From Rhodoblastus sp963710275 (GTDB taxonomy: Bacteria > Pseudomonadota > Alphaproteobacteria > Rhizobiales > Beijerinckiaceae), in NCBI GenBank assembly GCA_963710275.1, contig CAVPZS010000008.1, positions 1,302,001 through 1,366,000 of the forward strand: a DNA stretch of 64,000 nucleotides, read 5' to 3'. The translations under genes and the position numbers were made by a program. Shown one piece after another: positions 8,297-16,285 of this stretch (position 1 is the first letter of the stretch; each line of letters starts with the position of its first letter). Under the pieces are notes generated by a model. That model was not told the origin of the DNA and ran no database searches. It was given only the letters and a program-made list of their open reading frames with translations.

Positions 8297-8761
8297 TCAA
8301 TGCGTGTTGAGCGCCCCGACGACCGCTCCCGTTGCAGCGTTCATGAAGACATGGATCACCCGCCCGTCCGGCCGCAGCAAGGTGATCTCATATATGTCGA
8401 TGTCATTCCAATGGCACAACTTCCCCGCCAGCGCTTCGGCATGCGCGAGGGCCGAGGCCTTGCGCATCAGTTCGAAGGGCTCGTGCAGCTTCTGGCTGGC
8501 GATGCGCTCGCGCGTCTCTGCCGGTTTGTAGCATGTGCGCGGCCCGTGCGGCCGCAGTTCCGGCGAATCGATCTCCGGCCCGGGCTCGATGTCTCGGTAG
8601 CGGGGGCCATCATAGCGCGGACCGCCGAAGCGCGGCGCGCCAAGAAAAGGGCCGTAGCGCCAGAGGCCAAAGCGAAAGCCCTGCGCCTGCGCGGCGCCAG
8701 CGCCGAGCAGGAACAGTCCACATGAACCGAGCAAGAGAATCGTCGCCCAGATTTTGCCCAT
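8297..8761 (-). CDS. Exported PepSY-like protein upstream of feuPQ
   Basis: The 154-residue precursor has a signal peptide (about 1-26, ending AGAAQA), a Gly/Pro/Arg-rich segment rich in RYGPF and PRYDGPRY repeats, and a C-terminal domain (about 75-150) whose ending, IYEITLLRPDGRVIHVFMN and TGAVVG, follows the PepSY pattern. It is the first gene of the operon with feuP and feuQ. In rhizobia a small periplasmic protein, FeuN, is encoded just upstream of feuP and inhibits FeuQ; position and location suggest an analogous role here. That is inference: this protein is larger, and I cannot confirm homology. Confidence 0.65.
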   Translation of the reverse strand: MGKIWATILLLGSCGLFLLGAGAAQAQGFRFGLWRYGPFLGAPRFGGPRYDGPRYRDIEPGPEIDSPELRPHGPRTCYKPAETRERIASQKLHEPFELMRKASALAHAEALAGKLCHWNDIDIYEITLLRPDGRVIHVFMNAATGAVVGALNTH

Positions 8762-8932
8762 GCCTCAGTTTCGCCCGCAATGCCTGAACGCCAAGTGAAC
8801 CGCGATGATCAGGCGGGACCCTCGCGCGTCATGAGAACACCGGCTTGCCGTCGCTATTTGGCCGCAATGTTCGCCTTTCAATGAACCAATGCGCCGCTTA
8901 CGCCATTGGCGCATAATTTGCGAGACCAGCGC

Positions 8933-9487
8933 ATGATCCGCCAGACCGAATTTCCGCCGACGGCCGCGCCTCAGGCCAAGATCGCCGCATTGCTCGCAGG
9001 CCTGATCGCCGCCGGCGCGCTGACCGTGTTCGCGCTCGGCCAGACGCAGGAAACGCCGTCGCCGCGCATCGCGCAGGCGCCTACGGCCCCGGTCGCATCG
9101 CCGGGACAAACCTATGGCGGACTGCGATCCGCCAGCTATTATCCCGAGCAACTGGCTGCCTTGCAGAGCCTGAACAGCTTTCATCCGACCGCCGACCAAG
9201 GCCAGAAGCCCAGGCCGGCTGTCCTCGCCGCGCCCGCCAGGCCCTCGCCTTTTGAACCCAAGCCTATCCGCCATGCTGACGCCCCCAGAAGCATCGTCGC
9301 CATCGCCCCGCCGACGCCAGCGGCCGTCGTGGCGGCGCCGGAGGACAAGACGGTCAAGCTATTCGGCGTTCCGGTGCCCGGCGCAGCCCAGATCGGCGAC
9401 CGCGTCGGCGCGGCGCGCGATACGGCAGGACACTGGGGCGCCGCCGTCGCCGGCTTCGGCCAAAAACTCGTGACCTTGTGGCGCTGA
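8933..9487 (+). CDS. Membrane-anchored Pro/Ala-rich hypothetical protein
   Basis: Not recognised. From ATG 8933 it encodes 184 residues: a short cytosolic N-terminus, one hydrophobic segment at about 17-36 (IAALLAGLIAAGALTVFALG), then a long Ala/Pro-rich periplasmic region and a C-terminal helix ending FGQKLVTLWR. The residue make-up resembles periplasmic proteins that span or bind the cell wall. An in-frame TTG at 8906 lies upstream, but the ATG is preferred. It heads a same-strand run with the DUF1214 and DUF1254 genes, although the 100-base gap suggests a separate unit. Confidence 0.6.
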   Translation: MIRQTEFPPTAAPQAKIAALLAGLIAAGALTVFALGQTQETPSPRIAQAPTAPVASPGQTYGGLRSASYYPEQLAALQSLNSFHPTADQGQKPRPAVLAAPARPSPFEPKPIRHADAPRSIVAIAPPTPAAVVAAPEDKTVKLFGVPVPGAAQIGDRVGAARDTAGHWGAAVAGFGQKLVTLWR

Positions 9488-9589
9488 CCCGCGCGGCGCC
9501 GCCCTTCCTGCCGCTTCCTTGACAGCGCAGCGATTTTCGCCAAGAACCGGCTGTATCTTTTCGCACGCCGCTCGAGCGGGAGCCGCGCC

Positions 9590-10168
9590 TTGACCGATAA
9601 AAAGAGCCTTCCGGTCGCCGTGGCCGCCGCCCTGGCGCTGGGAGTCGCCGCGACAATTTTCTCGCTGCAGCGCGATCCCGGCTTCGGCGCCGTGCGCCTC
9701 GGCCCCTGGGTTTCCTGGCCGCGCCTCGGCAATGCCGAAATCGATCCCTATGCGCGCGCTATCACCGCCATTGATGGCGCGCTGCCGCTCGGCTCCGGCG
9801 AGGGCCTCGCCTTTGTCGCCTCCTCAGACAATTCCGGGGCGCCGCTCAATTCGCGCTGCGATTACGAAGTTTCCGGCATCTCGCCGCCCGCCCAATTCTG
9901 GACCCTCGCCGCCTATGACATAGACGGCCGGCTGCGGCCCAATCGCGCCGGGCGTTATGGCCTCACCTCGGGCGCCCTCCTGCGCGCCGCTGACGGCGCC
10001 TTCACCATCGCGCTGGCGCGCGAAGCGCGGCCGGGCAACTGGATGCCTCTCGGCGACAAGAGTCGCTTCAGCCTGGTGCTGCGCGCCTATCAAGCCAATA
10101 GCAGCGCGCTGTCCGACGCATTCGAGGGGCTGGCCTTGCCGGCTATTTCGCGCGGGGCCTGCTCATGA
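9590..10168 (+). CDS. DUF1214 domain protein
   Basis: Protein of 192 residues with an N-terminal hydrophobic segment (about 6-23) that anchors it in the inner membrane or acts as a signal. The DUF1214 core is evident in FVASSDNSGAPLNSRCDYEV, FWTLAAYDIDGRL and the closing LVLRAYQANS. No reaction is established for the family. It starts at TTG 9590, preceded by GGGAG about 8 bases upstream. The stop overlaps the DUF1254 start by four bases (ATGA at 10165-10168), so both are made together. In many bacteria the two domains form one protein; here they are separate genes. Confidence 0.8.
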   Translation: MTDKKSLPVAVAAALALGVAATIFSLQRDPGFGAVRLGPWVSWPRLGNAEIDPYARAITAIDGALPLGSGEGLAFVASSDNSGAPLNSRCDYEVSGISPPAQFWTLAAYDIDGRLRPNRAGRYGLTSGALLRAADGAFTIALAREARPGNWMPLGDKSRFSLVLRAYQANSSALSDAFEGLALPAISRGACS

Positions 10169-10797
10169 AGGCGATTGCGCTCTGGATCGACCGCGCCATC
10201 GGCTTCCTTCCCTGGCTGCTCGGCGTCCTGTTCGGCGCTGTGGCCGCGCATTTGATCACGGTGCTGGCGCTGCCGAACGTCGCGCCGCAGTCAGCCTGGC
10301 GCCAGTTCGCGCGGCCGCTGCCGGCGGCCGAGAAGGCGCTGCTGCCGCGCTCCGAGCCAAAAGTTGCGGGGCCGACCTATTCCGACCCCTTCGCCGCCCT
10401 CGCCTTGTGCCGCTTCGACCTTGCGCAAGGCCCAATGCGGCTGCGCGCCGCCGCCGACGGCGACCATCCGCTCTCGGTTTCGGTACGCCTGTCGGACGGG
10501 ACGATCATCTATAGCGCTGGAGACCGGCAGACGCCGAACGGGCGTTTCAACATCCTGATCGTGACCCAGTCCCAGGCCAACGCGCAGGACGCGGCGCGCG
10601 AAAACGCCGACGACGAGGAGGCCGATGACGCGGAGAAGAAGAACGCCAATCCCGCGGACGAGGAGTTGCGATTGATTTCGCCGGCAAAGACCGGATTTGT
10701 GGCCGTCCGGGTCCTCAGCCTTCGCGAGGGCGACTATGAGGCGGCGGCGGCGCGACGCGAGAGCGTGCAATGCGCGGTGGAGAAGCCGGCGCCCTGA
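10165..10797 (+). CDS. DUF1254 domain protein
   Basis: Partner of the DUF1214 gene, overlapping it by four bases. The 210-residue protein has an N-terminal membrane segment at about 13-35 (LPWLLGVLFGAVAAHLITVL). Conserved features include YSDPFAALALCRFDLAQGPM, the block PLSVSVRLSDGTIIYS and a C-terminal TGFVAVRVLSLREGD. An acidic insert (about 140-165, EEADDAEKKNA) is unusual. Both proteins would face the periplasm next to each other. Function unknown. Confidence 0.75.
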   Translation: MKAIALWIDRAIGFLPWLLGVLFGAVAAHLITVLALPNVAPQSAWRQFARPLPAAEKALLPRSEPKVAGPTYSDPFAALALCRFDLAQGPMRLRAAADGDHPLSVSVRLSDGTIIYSAGDRQTPNGRFNILIVTQSQANAQDAARENADDEEADDAEKKNANPADEELRLISPAKTGFVAVRVLSLREGDYEAAAARRESVQCAVEKPAP

Positions 10798-10855
10798 AGC
10801 GCCTCAATCAATGAGGTCTGCAATAAACCTGCAATAAGCCTGGAAAAAATTGCGG

Positions 10856-11047
10856 TCAGGCGCGTTTTCTGCGGCGTGGCCGGGAAGGCGAGGAGCCGGA
10901 GCCGCGGCGGCCGGGCTGTCCGTCCTTGCCGTCCTCGTCGCGGCAATAGCGCACGCCGAGGAAGAACAGTATCTGCGCCGAGCCTTCCGGCGGCGCGGCG
11001 GGCAGGCGTCGTCGCCTGTCACTGCGGAATGGAACGATCTCGCCCAT
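10856..11047 (-). CDS. Small basic hypothetical protein (63 aa)
   Basis: Reverse-strand frame of 63 residues beginning MGEIVPFRSD, with a hydrophobic core AQILFFLGVRYCRDED and a strongly basic C-terminus (SRPRRRKRA). I recall short alphaproteobacterial proteins with the same order of features (EI-PF, then ILFF-GVRY, then a basic tail), usually annotated hypothetical. Forward-strand frames over the same bases look like shadows because they lack any such pattern. No function can be offered. Confidence 0.55.
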   Translation of the reverse strand: MGEIVPFRSDRRRRLPAAPPEGSAQILFFLGVRYCRDEDGKDGQPGRRGSGSSPSRPRRRKRA

Positions 11048-11257
11048 GGGTCATGCTTCCTCGACCGTTGTGAGCGCCGAATCGCCGATGCGACGGAGCC
11101 CTGCCTTGAGAACACGGCGCAATCCTTAAAAATTGACGCATTTTTCTCAGGTCCGGGTCCATTAATGATTGGCGATGGTTAATGATGTGTCAATAAAGCT
11201 CGGCTAGGCTCCACTTGATTGCAGATTCCGCATCGAATTTTTGAAGCCGAGAGCCTC

Positions 11258-12375
11258 ATGTCGAACGACATCTATGCCCGACTGCGCGACCTCGCGGCCT
11301 CGGCGGAAGCCAGGCCCGACGAAATGCGGCCTGTCCTGCTGCGGGTCGTCGCCGACCTCTTTGTACTGCATCCGCAGCACACGCCGCAGGAGATCCGGTT
11401 GTTCGAGGAAATGGCCGGCAAGCTGATCGACGACGCCGACGAGCCGACGCTGACCATTGTCGCGCGCAAGCTCGCGCGTTGCGCCGACGCCCCGGCGCGC
11501 ATCCTGCGCCGCATCCGCGCCCGCGGGGCGCCCCGGCTCATGAAATCCTGCTCGCCGGAACCCAGATCGAATGGACGGAGCTGCGCCAGATCGCCGCCAG
11601 CGGCGCCTGCGAGCACGCGTGCGCCGTCGCCGGCCGCAGCGACCTCGACCGGGAGCTGACGGGGATCCTCGCGAGCCGCCCCGAGCGGGAGATCGCCCGG
11701 GCTCTCGCCGCCAACGCCCTGGCGCCGCTCGCCGTCGAAAACCTTCGCCTGCTCGCCGCGCGCGGCCGCGAAGATGCGGTCTTGGCGCGCGCCCTGCTCG
11801 ATCGCGGCGACCTCACCCTCGATTGCCTGCCGCTCTATCTCGCCGCCGACTTACTGGAGCGCGCCCGGCTGATCAACATGGCCCGCGGAGTAGGCCTCCT
11901 CCACGCCGGCCGCGACGTGGCCGCCCCGCCGCTCGACGAGGCCTTGTGCGCCCGCCTCGAAGCCAGCGCCCTGCGCTCGAAACGCGCGTCTTTCGCCCTG
12001 ACGCTGGCGGAGATTCTCGACTGCGACCCGCTTTGCGCCCGGAGAATCGTCGATGACGAGACCGGCGACGCCATGACGATCGCCTTCGTCGCAATCGGTC
12101 TGCCGATGGAAATCTGCGTGCGGATTTTCCTGATCGCCTTTCCGAAAGTGGCGCTGTCGCCAGAAACGTTTCGGCGCAATCTGCGCACGGTCGAGACCCT
12201 GCCCCACCGCGACGCCCTGCGCATCATTGCCGCCATCACCGGCATCACCCGCAGCGCCGGCGCTGCGCAACGGGCCCAGGCGCGCCGGGCGCCGCTCGGC
12301 GAGCGCGGCGCGCTGGCGGACAGGCCGGCCTTGCAGGACGCGCCGCTGCGGGAAAGTCTGGTCAGAAAAGCCTGA
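11258..12375 (+). CDS. DUF2336 domain protein, frameshifted
   Basis: Alpha-helical protein of about 372 residues belonging to DUF2336 (COG5330). ATG 11258 opens MSNDIYARLRDLAASAEARP. The first frame is sensible to about 11525 and the next frame resumes GAPAHEILLAGTQIEWTELR, so one base has been gained or lost at about 11525-11540. The family is common in Hyphomicrobiales; at least one relative acts with two-component signalling, but no general role is established. The later conserved block DEALCARLEASALRSKRASF marks the C-terminal helical part. It is isolated, with a 210-base gap upstream. Confidence 0.7.
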
Positions 12376-12386
12376 TCCCTGTTTCC

Positions 12387-13145
12387 CTATTTTCCCTTGG
12401 CCACGACGCCTACGATCGGTCCCATCGGCAAGGTGAAATCGTCGCGTTGCAGCTCCGGCGCATAGAGCGCGGAAATCGAGCCATCGAGGAACAGCGCGTT
12501 ATCGCAGCCGAGCCGGTCGCGAAACAGGCTGGCGAATTCGAAAAAGGTCACGGGCTCGTTTGAAATGGCGAAGATCGCCCGGCCCTCGTGGTCCACGCCG
12601 ACGCCGTTGCGCAATTTGGCCGAGGCGCCCTCGACGTGAATGCGCGGATGGATCTTGCCGTTCACCACCAGCATCGGGCCGGATTGCGTTGCGTAATCCA
12701 CCGCGGGCCGCTGCGCCAGGAAATGCGACGTCTCCCACACGCCGGCCAGGCCTCCGCCAACGAAGAACACCCCGTTCGGCTTCAGGGTAAAATTGCCCGA
12801 GCCCTCTCGCGTATTGGCGCGCTTCATCTCGACGCCATGCTCGATATAGAGTCCGACTGGCGCGTTACGCACATCATACATGCCGCCGTTCATGCCGAAG
12901 ATCAGCTTCTCGCCCGGCTTCAGGCTCGCGGCCACAGCCTCGAAACTCGACAGGGGCTGGCCGTTTGGCCCGCGCCAGAACAGGCGCAGGTCGTCGTTCC
13001 TCGGATTGAAGCTGCAGATCGTGTAGGATTTGCCGTCCTGCGAAAGATCGGAACAGGGCGCAGCCCAGGCCTGCGCGCCAATGAACGCCTCCGCGCCGAA
13101 CAGGGCCAACGCGCTCGCGAGGATGATTCGTCCGGTCTTGCGCAC
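12387..13145 (-). CDS. Exported phosphodiester glycosidase family protein
   Basis: Secreted protein with the fold of the enzyme that uncovers GlcNAc-phosphodiester mannose (NAGPA). Family signatures are FGMNGGMYD, a GLYIEHG stretch, GNFTLKPNGVFFVG, AVDYATQSGPMLVVNGKIHP and the active-site-like FLDGSISALYAP near the C-terminus. GTG 13145 is chosen because it directly precedes a clean signal peptide ending QAWA; longer starts (for example ATG 13211) are possible. Bacterial members are thought to act on envelope or exopolymer phosphodiesters, but the substrate is unknown. It is divergent from the HTH-RibBA gene with only about 64 bases between starts. Confidence 0.75.
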   Translation of the reverse strand: MRKTGRIILASALALFGAEAFIGAQAWAAPCSDLSQDGKSYTICSFNPRNDDLRLFWRGPNGQPLSSFEAVAASLKPGEKLIFGMNGGMYDVRNAPVGLYIEHGVEMKRANTREGSGNFTLKPNGVFFVGGGLAGVWETSHFLAQRPAVDYATQSGPMLVVNGKIHPRIHVEGASAKLRNGVGVDHEGRAIFAISNEPVTFFEFASLFRDRLGCDNALFLDGSISALYAPELQRDDFTLPMGPIVGVVAKGK

Positions 13146-13209
13146 CGATTCGATGGCGGCGCAGGATTTTAGTATTGCTAAAACTTCCAAATTCTTTAGC
13201 CTCGGCGCC

Positions 13210-14511
13210 ATGAAGCTGGCGGAATGGTTGCGCAAATCCGGCGTGAGCCGGATCGAGTTTTCCCGGCGCCTCGGGCTCAGCCCCGGCGCCGTGAGCCAGC
13301 TTTGCAATCACGACAGCGTCTGGATGTCGCGCGACACCGCGCGGGCCATTGCGCGAGAAACCCAGGGCGCCGTGACGCCCAATGACTTTCTGCCCGAGGT
13401 TGCGGGCGAGAACAAGATGCCGGAGAGTTCAATGTCGCATTCCGTCAATCAGGCCGTCGAAGCGATCAAGCGCGGGGAGATCGTCATCGTCACCGACGAC
13501 GACGACCGCGAGAACGAGGGCGACCTCGTGATGGCGGCGAGCCTGTGCACGCCGGAGAAAATGGCCTTCATCATCCGCAATTGCTGCGGCATCGTCTGCG
13601 CGCCGCTGTCGCTGGCCGAGGCGCGCCGCCTGCATCTGCAGCCCATGGTGGCCGAAAACGACGCCCCGCTCGGCACCGCCTTCACCGTCACCGTCGACGT
13701 CAAGCACGGCCTGACCACCGGCATTTCAGCCGAACAGCGCGCCAATACCGTGCGGGGACTGGCCAACAATAATTTCGGCGCGGCTGATTTCGTCCGGCCG
13801 GGCCATGTCTTTCCGCTGATCGCCAAGGACGGCGGCGTGCTGATGCGCTCCGGCCATACCGAGGCGGCGGTCGACCTGTGCAAGCTTGCCGACCTGCCGC
13901 CGGTGGGCGTCATCTGCGAACTGGCCAATGACGATGGCACCGTGATGGTCGGCCCGCAGATCGCCGCCTTCGCCGAAAAACACCAGCTGTGCCAGATTTC
14001 GGTCGCCGACCTCATCGCCTACCGGCAGTCGCGTGAAAAACTGGTGGAAAGGGTCGGGACTTTTGCGGTTCAGACCCGATTCGGCGAATTCACCGGCTAC
14101 GCCTTTGTCACGCCTTTTGATTCGGTGCAGCATTTCGCGCTGGTGCGCGGCGAAGTCGGCGACGGCCGCGACGTTCCCGCGCGGCTGCATCGCGCCGACA
14201 TCATCGGTGACCTGTTCGGCGGCGGCTCGGCGATCAATTCCGCCCTCGAGGCCTTTGTCGCCGGCGGCCGGGGCGTATTGGTCTATCTGCGCGACGGCGC
14301 GGCTGGCGTGCCCGCCAATCTGATCGGCCAGAAGGAGGAAGCCGCCACCGAATCGGCGCGGGCCCGCAATTGGCTCGACATCGGGCTCGGCGCGCAAATT
14401 CTCCGCAATCTGGGCGTCTCCTCCATCCGCCTGCGCACCAATGCGCCGCGCAAATATGTGGGTCTCTCGGGTTTTGGCATCGAAATCACCGGCATAGAGG
14501 ACGGGAAATGA
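13210..14511 (+). CDS. ribB: HTH - 3,4-dihydroxy-2-butanone-4-phosphate synthase - degenerate GTP cyclohydrolase II fusion
   Basis: Makes the four-carbon precursor of riboflavin from ribulose 5-phosphate. From ATG 13210 the 433-residue protein has three parts. Residues 1 to about 63 form a Cro/YdaS-like helix-turn-helix (RRLGLSPGAVSQLC). Residues about 75-285 are RibB, with the acidic catalytic loop DDDDRENEGD at about 96-105 and GHTEAAVDLC. Residues about 290-433 resemble RibA but lack the zinc-binding cysteines: the segment equivalent to GDVFGSLRCDC reads GDLFGGGSAINS. So RibB activity is likely and RibA activity unlikely. A separate start at Met75 (MSHSVNQ) is possible, but the upstream frame is clearly coding. 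The stop overlaps cobO (ATGA). Confidence 0.85.
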   Translation: MKLAEWLRKSGVSRIEFSRRLGLSPGAVSQLCNHDSVWMSRDTARAIARETQGAVTPNDFLPEVAGENKMPESSMSHSVNQAVEAIKRGEIVIVTDDDDRENEGDLVMAASLCTPEKMAFIIRNCCGIVCAPLSLAEARRLHLQPMVAENDAPLGTAFTVTVDVKHGLTTGISAEQRANTVRGLANNNFGAADFVRPGHVFPLIAKDGGVLMRSGHTEAAVDLCKLADLPPVGVICELANDDGTVMVGPQIAAFAEKHQLCQISVADLIAYRQSREKLVERVGTFAVQTRFGEFTGYAFVTPFDSVQHFALVRGEVGDGRDVPARLHRADIIGDLFGGGSAINSALEAFVAGGRGVLVYLRDGAAGVPANLIGQKEEAATESARARNWLDIGLGAQILRNLGVSSIRLRTNAPRKYVGLSGFGIEITGIEDGK

Positions 14512-15116
14512 ACTCGGACGAGGCGCTTCGACACAAGGCCAAGATGGAGAAGCGCAAGCAGGTCCAGGACGCCGAGGTCGCCGGAAAGACCATTCCGTCC
14601 AAGGGACTGCTCATGGTCCACACCGGCCCCGGCAAGGGAAAGTCCACCGCCGCCTTCGGCCTGATCCTGCGCGCGCTCGGCCACGGCTGGCGCGTCGGCG
14701 TCGTGCAATTCGGCAAGGGCGGCTGGGAGACCGGCGAGCGCAAGGCGCTGGAGCTCTTTGGCGACCAGATTTCGTGGCACACGCTGGGCGAGGGGTTCAC
14801 CTGGGAGACGCAGGACCGCGCCCGCGACGTCGCCGCCGCCGCCCGGGCCTGGGACAAGGCGCGCGAGTTGATGGCCGATGAAACCATCAGGCTGCTGGCG
14901 CTGGACGAGCTGAACATCGCCCTGCGCTACGAGCATCTGGACTTGCACGAGGTGGTGGCGGCGCTTGCCGGACGACGGCCGGACCTGCATGTCGTCGTGA
15001 CCGGCCGCAACGCCAAGCCGGAACTCATCGCCGCCGCCGACCTCGTCACCGAAATGCAGGCGACAAAGCACCATTTCGCCGCCGGCGTGAAGGCGCAGCA
15101 GGGGATCGAGTTCTAG
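14508..15116 (+). CDS. cobO: Cob(I)yrinic acid a,c-diamide adenosyltransferase
   Basis: Transfers the adenosyl group from ATP to cobalt during cobalamin synthesis or salvage (CobO/BtuR type). The 202-residue protein has the P-loop HTGPGKGKST at about 38-47, followed by the conserved AAFGLILRALGHG, VVQFGKG, and the Walker B region LALDELNIALRYEHLD. The end TEMQATKHHFAAGVKAQQGIEF is characteristic. Its ATG overlaps the ribB stop by four bases, so the two cofactor genes are translationally coupled. No cobalamin riboswitch is seen upstream. BtuR-type enzymes share this length. Confidence 0.92.
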   Translation: MNSDEALRHKAKMEKRKQVQDAEVAGKTIPSKGLLMVHTGPGKGKSTAAFGLILRALGHGWRVGVVQFGKGGWETGERKALELFGDQISWHTLGEGFTWETQDRARDVAAAARAWDKARELMADETIRLLALDELNIALRYEHLDLHEVVAALAGRRPDLHVVVTGRNAKPELIAAADLVTEMQATKHHFAAGVKAQQGIEF

Positions 15117-15139
15117 CCCCTCCCCCGCGCCTGCGCGCC

Positions 15140-15484
15140 TTATTCCACGCCGCCGCCGAACTGGATCGTCAACGCGCTGGCGCTGACGGTTCCGACCTGG
15201 GTAAGGGTCAGGGCGTTGAACTGGCCAGTCTGTTTAATCGACGCCGTTGGCGTCATCCCGACCTGGCCGATTACGGCAAGATTTGCGGCGCTGGCTTGCG
15301 TCACCTTGCTGCTCGGGGCGCCTCCGACTTGAATCGCCCCGTATATGCTCGCGGCCGGCGTCGTATAACTGTAGACGACCTGGCCCGGCGGGTAAGAGAA
15401 GGCGCCCGCCGCAGAGGCCGCCTGAACGGTCGCGGCCATCGCCCCGCAGAACGCGGCCGCAAATATTTTGCCTGTGCTTTTCAT
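15140..15484 (-). CDS. Curlin-repeat fibre protein (CsgA/CsgB-like)
   Basis: Secreted 114-residue protein with a signal peptide (about 1-25, ending AASA). The C-terminal half contains curlin-type repeats, each with the pattern x-Q-x-G-x-x-N-x-A/L-x-x-x-Q: SKVTQASAANLAVIGQVG, ASIKQTGQFNALTLTQVG and a final partial LTIQFGGG. Such repeats stack into an amyloid beta-solenoid outside the cell. It has fewer repeats than enterobacterial CsgA, so it might be a nucleator or minor subunit. A second curlin-repeat gene lies 126 bases upstream on the same strand. The csgE, csgF and csgG secretion genes are not in this window. Confidence 0.7.
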   Translation of the reverse strand: MKSTGKIFAAAFCGAMAATVQAASAAGAFSYPPGQVVYSYTTPAASIYGAIQVGGAPSSKVTQASAANLAVIGQVGMTPTASIKQTGQFNALTLTQVGTVSASALTIQFGGGVE

Positions 15485-15610
15485 GGCGCCGTCATCCTCT
15501 GCTCGAAATCACGTTGGCACGCCGGCCGTCGCGGCGAACGCATTGCGCCGCGACACCAGCTCGAAGCGACGGACCGCGCCCCACCGCGCGGCCCGTCCTG
15601 CGCTATGCGG

Positions 15611-15883
15611 TCAGTCCTGAATGATGACCGCGCCATTGCCGAAGCCCAGCTGCAGGGTCGATGCCTGGTTCTTGCTGCTGCGTCCGCCCTGCGCGATGCC
15701 GACGGCGTTCCCGACGCCGATCTGCTTGACGACCGCGTTATTGCGAGCGTCCTGTCCACCCTGCACCAACACGCTGTCATTGAAGGCGCCGCGCTGGTAG
15801 ACAGAAAAGTTGTTGACGGTTCCGGCGAACGCCGTTGCGCTGGACAGAACGACGGCGGCGGAAATGATGAGGAGCTTTTTCAT
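15611..15883 (-). CDS. Curlin-repeat fibre protein (CsgA/CsgB-like)
   Basis: Secreted 90-residue protein with signal peptide MKKLLIISAAVVLSSATAFA. Almost the whole mature chain is curlin repeats: FSVYQRGAFNDSVLVQGG, AVVKQIGVGNAVGIAQGG and STLQLGFGNGAVIIQD, each showing the Q-x-G-x-x-N-x-x-x-x-x-Q spacing. ATG 15883 is chosen because GGAG lies about 9 bases before it; an alternative ATG at 15889 is too close to that site. It precedes the other curlin-repeat gene and is divergent from the LuxR-type regulator at 16286. The expected product is an extracellular amyloid fibre subunit for attachment or biofilm. Confidence 0.72.
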   Translation of the reverse strand: MKKLLIISAAVVLSSATAFAGTVNNFSVYQRGAFNDSVLVQGGQDARNNAVVKQIGVGNAVGIAQGGRSSKNQASTLQLGFGNGAVIIQD

Positions 15884-16285
15884 TTTCATTACTCCGTTAC
15901 ATAGAAACAAGGCATAAAGACCTCTGTTTCCATCCCCAATGACGTCTTATTTCCTCAACGTCATCGTCATAATACATACACATAATCTGCAAATACGCGA
16001 GAATGACCTTCGTTTAGAAAATATTAACGAGCATAAACGGATGATAACGCAATTGATTGAAATTCGTAAAATTCTAAACGAAGGATCAAGAACACGCGAA
16101 CGCCTCGGCCGCGGGAAGTGGTCAACGCCTACGTATTCGCCGTAACTTGAACGAAGCCTTGGCAATTGGTAAAAGTTCATTCAGGATAGATCGCTAATGT
16201 AGCATGTATGATATAATACATGAAATAATGCAATTTATAAACGATAATAATTCATTTACATTGGCGTATGTGATGGGGTCATATT
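15884..16285. other. AT-rich intergenic region upstream of curlin genes and regulator
   Basis: This 402-base gap between two divergent genes is much poorer in GC than the rest of the window, with runs such as ATATAATACATGAAATAATG around 16208-16227. It should contain the curlin and regulator promoters. Two frames longer than 60 codons cross it (one on each strand) but neither has a ribosome binding site or recognisable pattern, so I do not call them. Low GC upstream of fibre genes is a common site for nucleoid-protein control. Confidence 0.5.

Noticed and set aside
10850..11182. A 110-codon forward frame with a hydrophobic stretch
   Set aside because: It overlaps the better-supported 63-residue reverse gene and lacks a start signal.
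14440..14520. Possible cobalamin or FMN riboswitch before cobO or ribB
   Set aside because: cobO overlaps the end of ribB, and only about 64 bases separate ribB from the divergent gene, too short for either riboswitch; no matching motif was seen.
15939..16180. Open frames on both strands in the AT-rich spacer next to the curlin genes
   Set aside because: Neither has a ribosome binding site or conserved-looking sequence; the spacer is better explained as a regulatory region.
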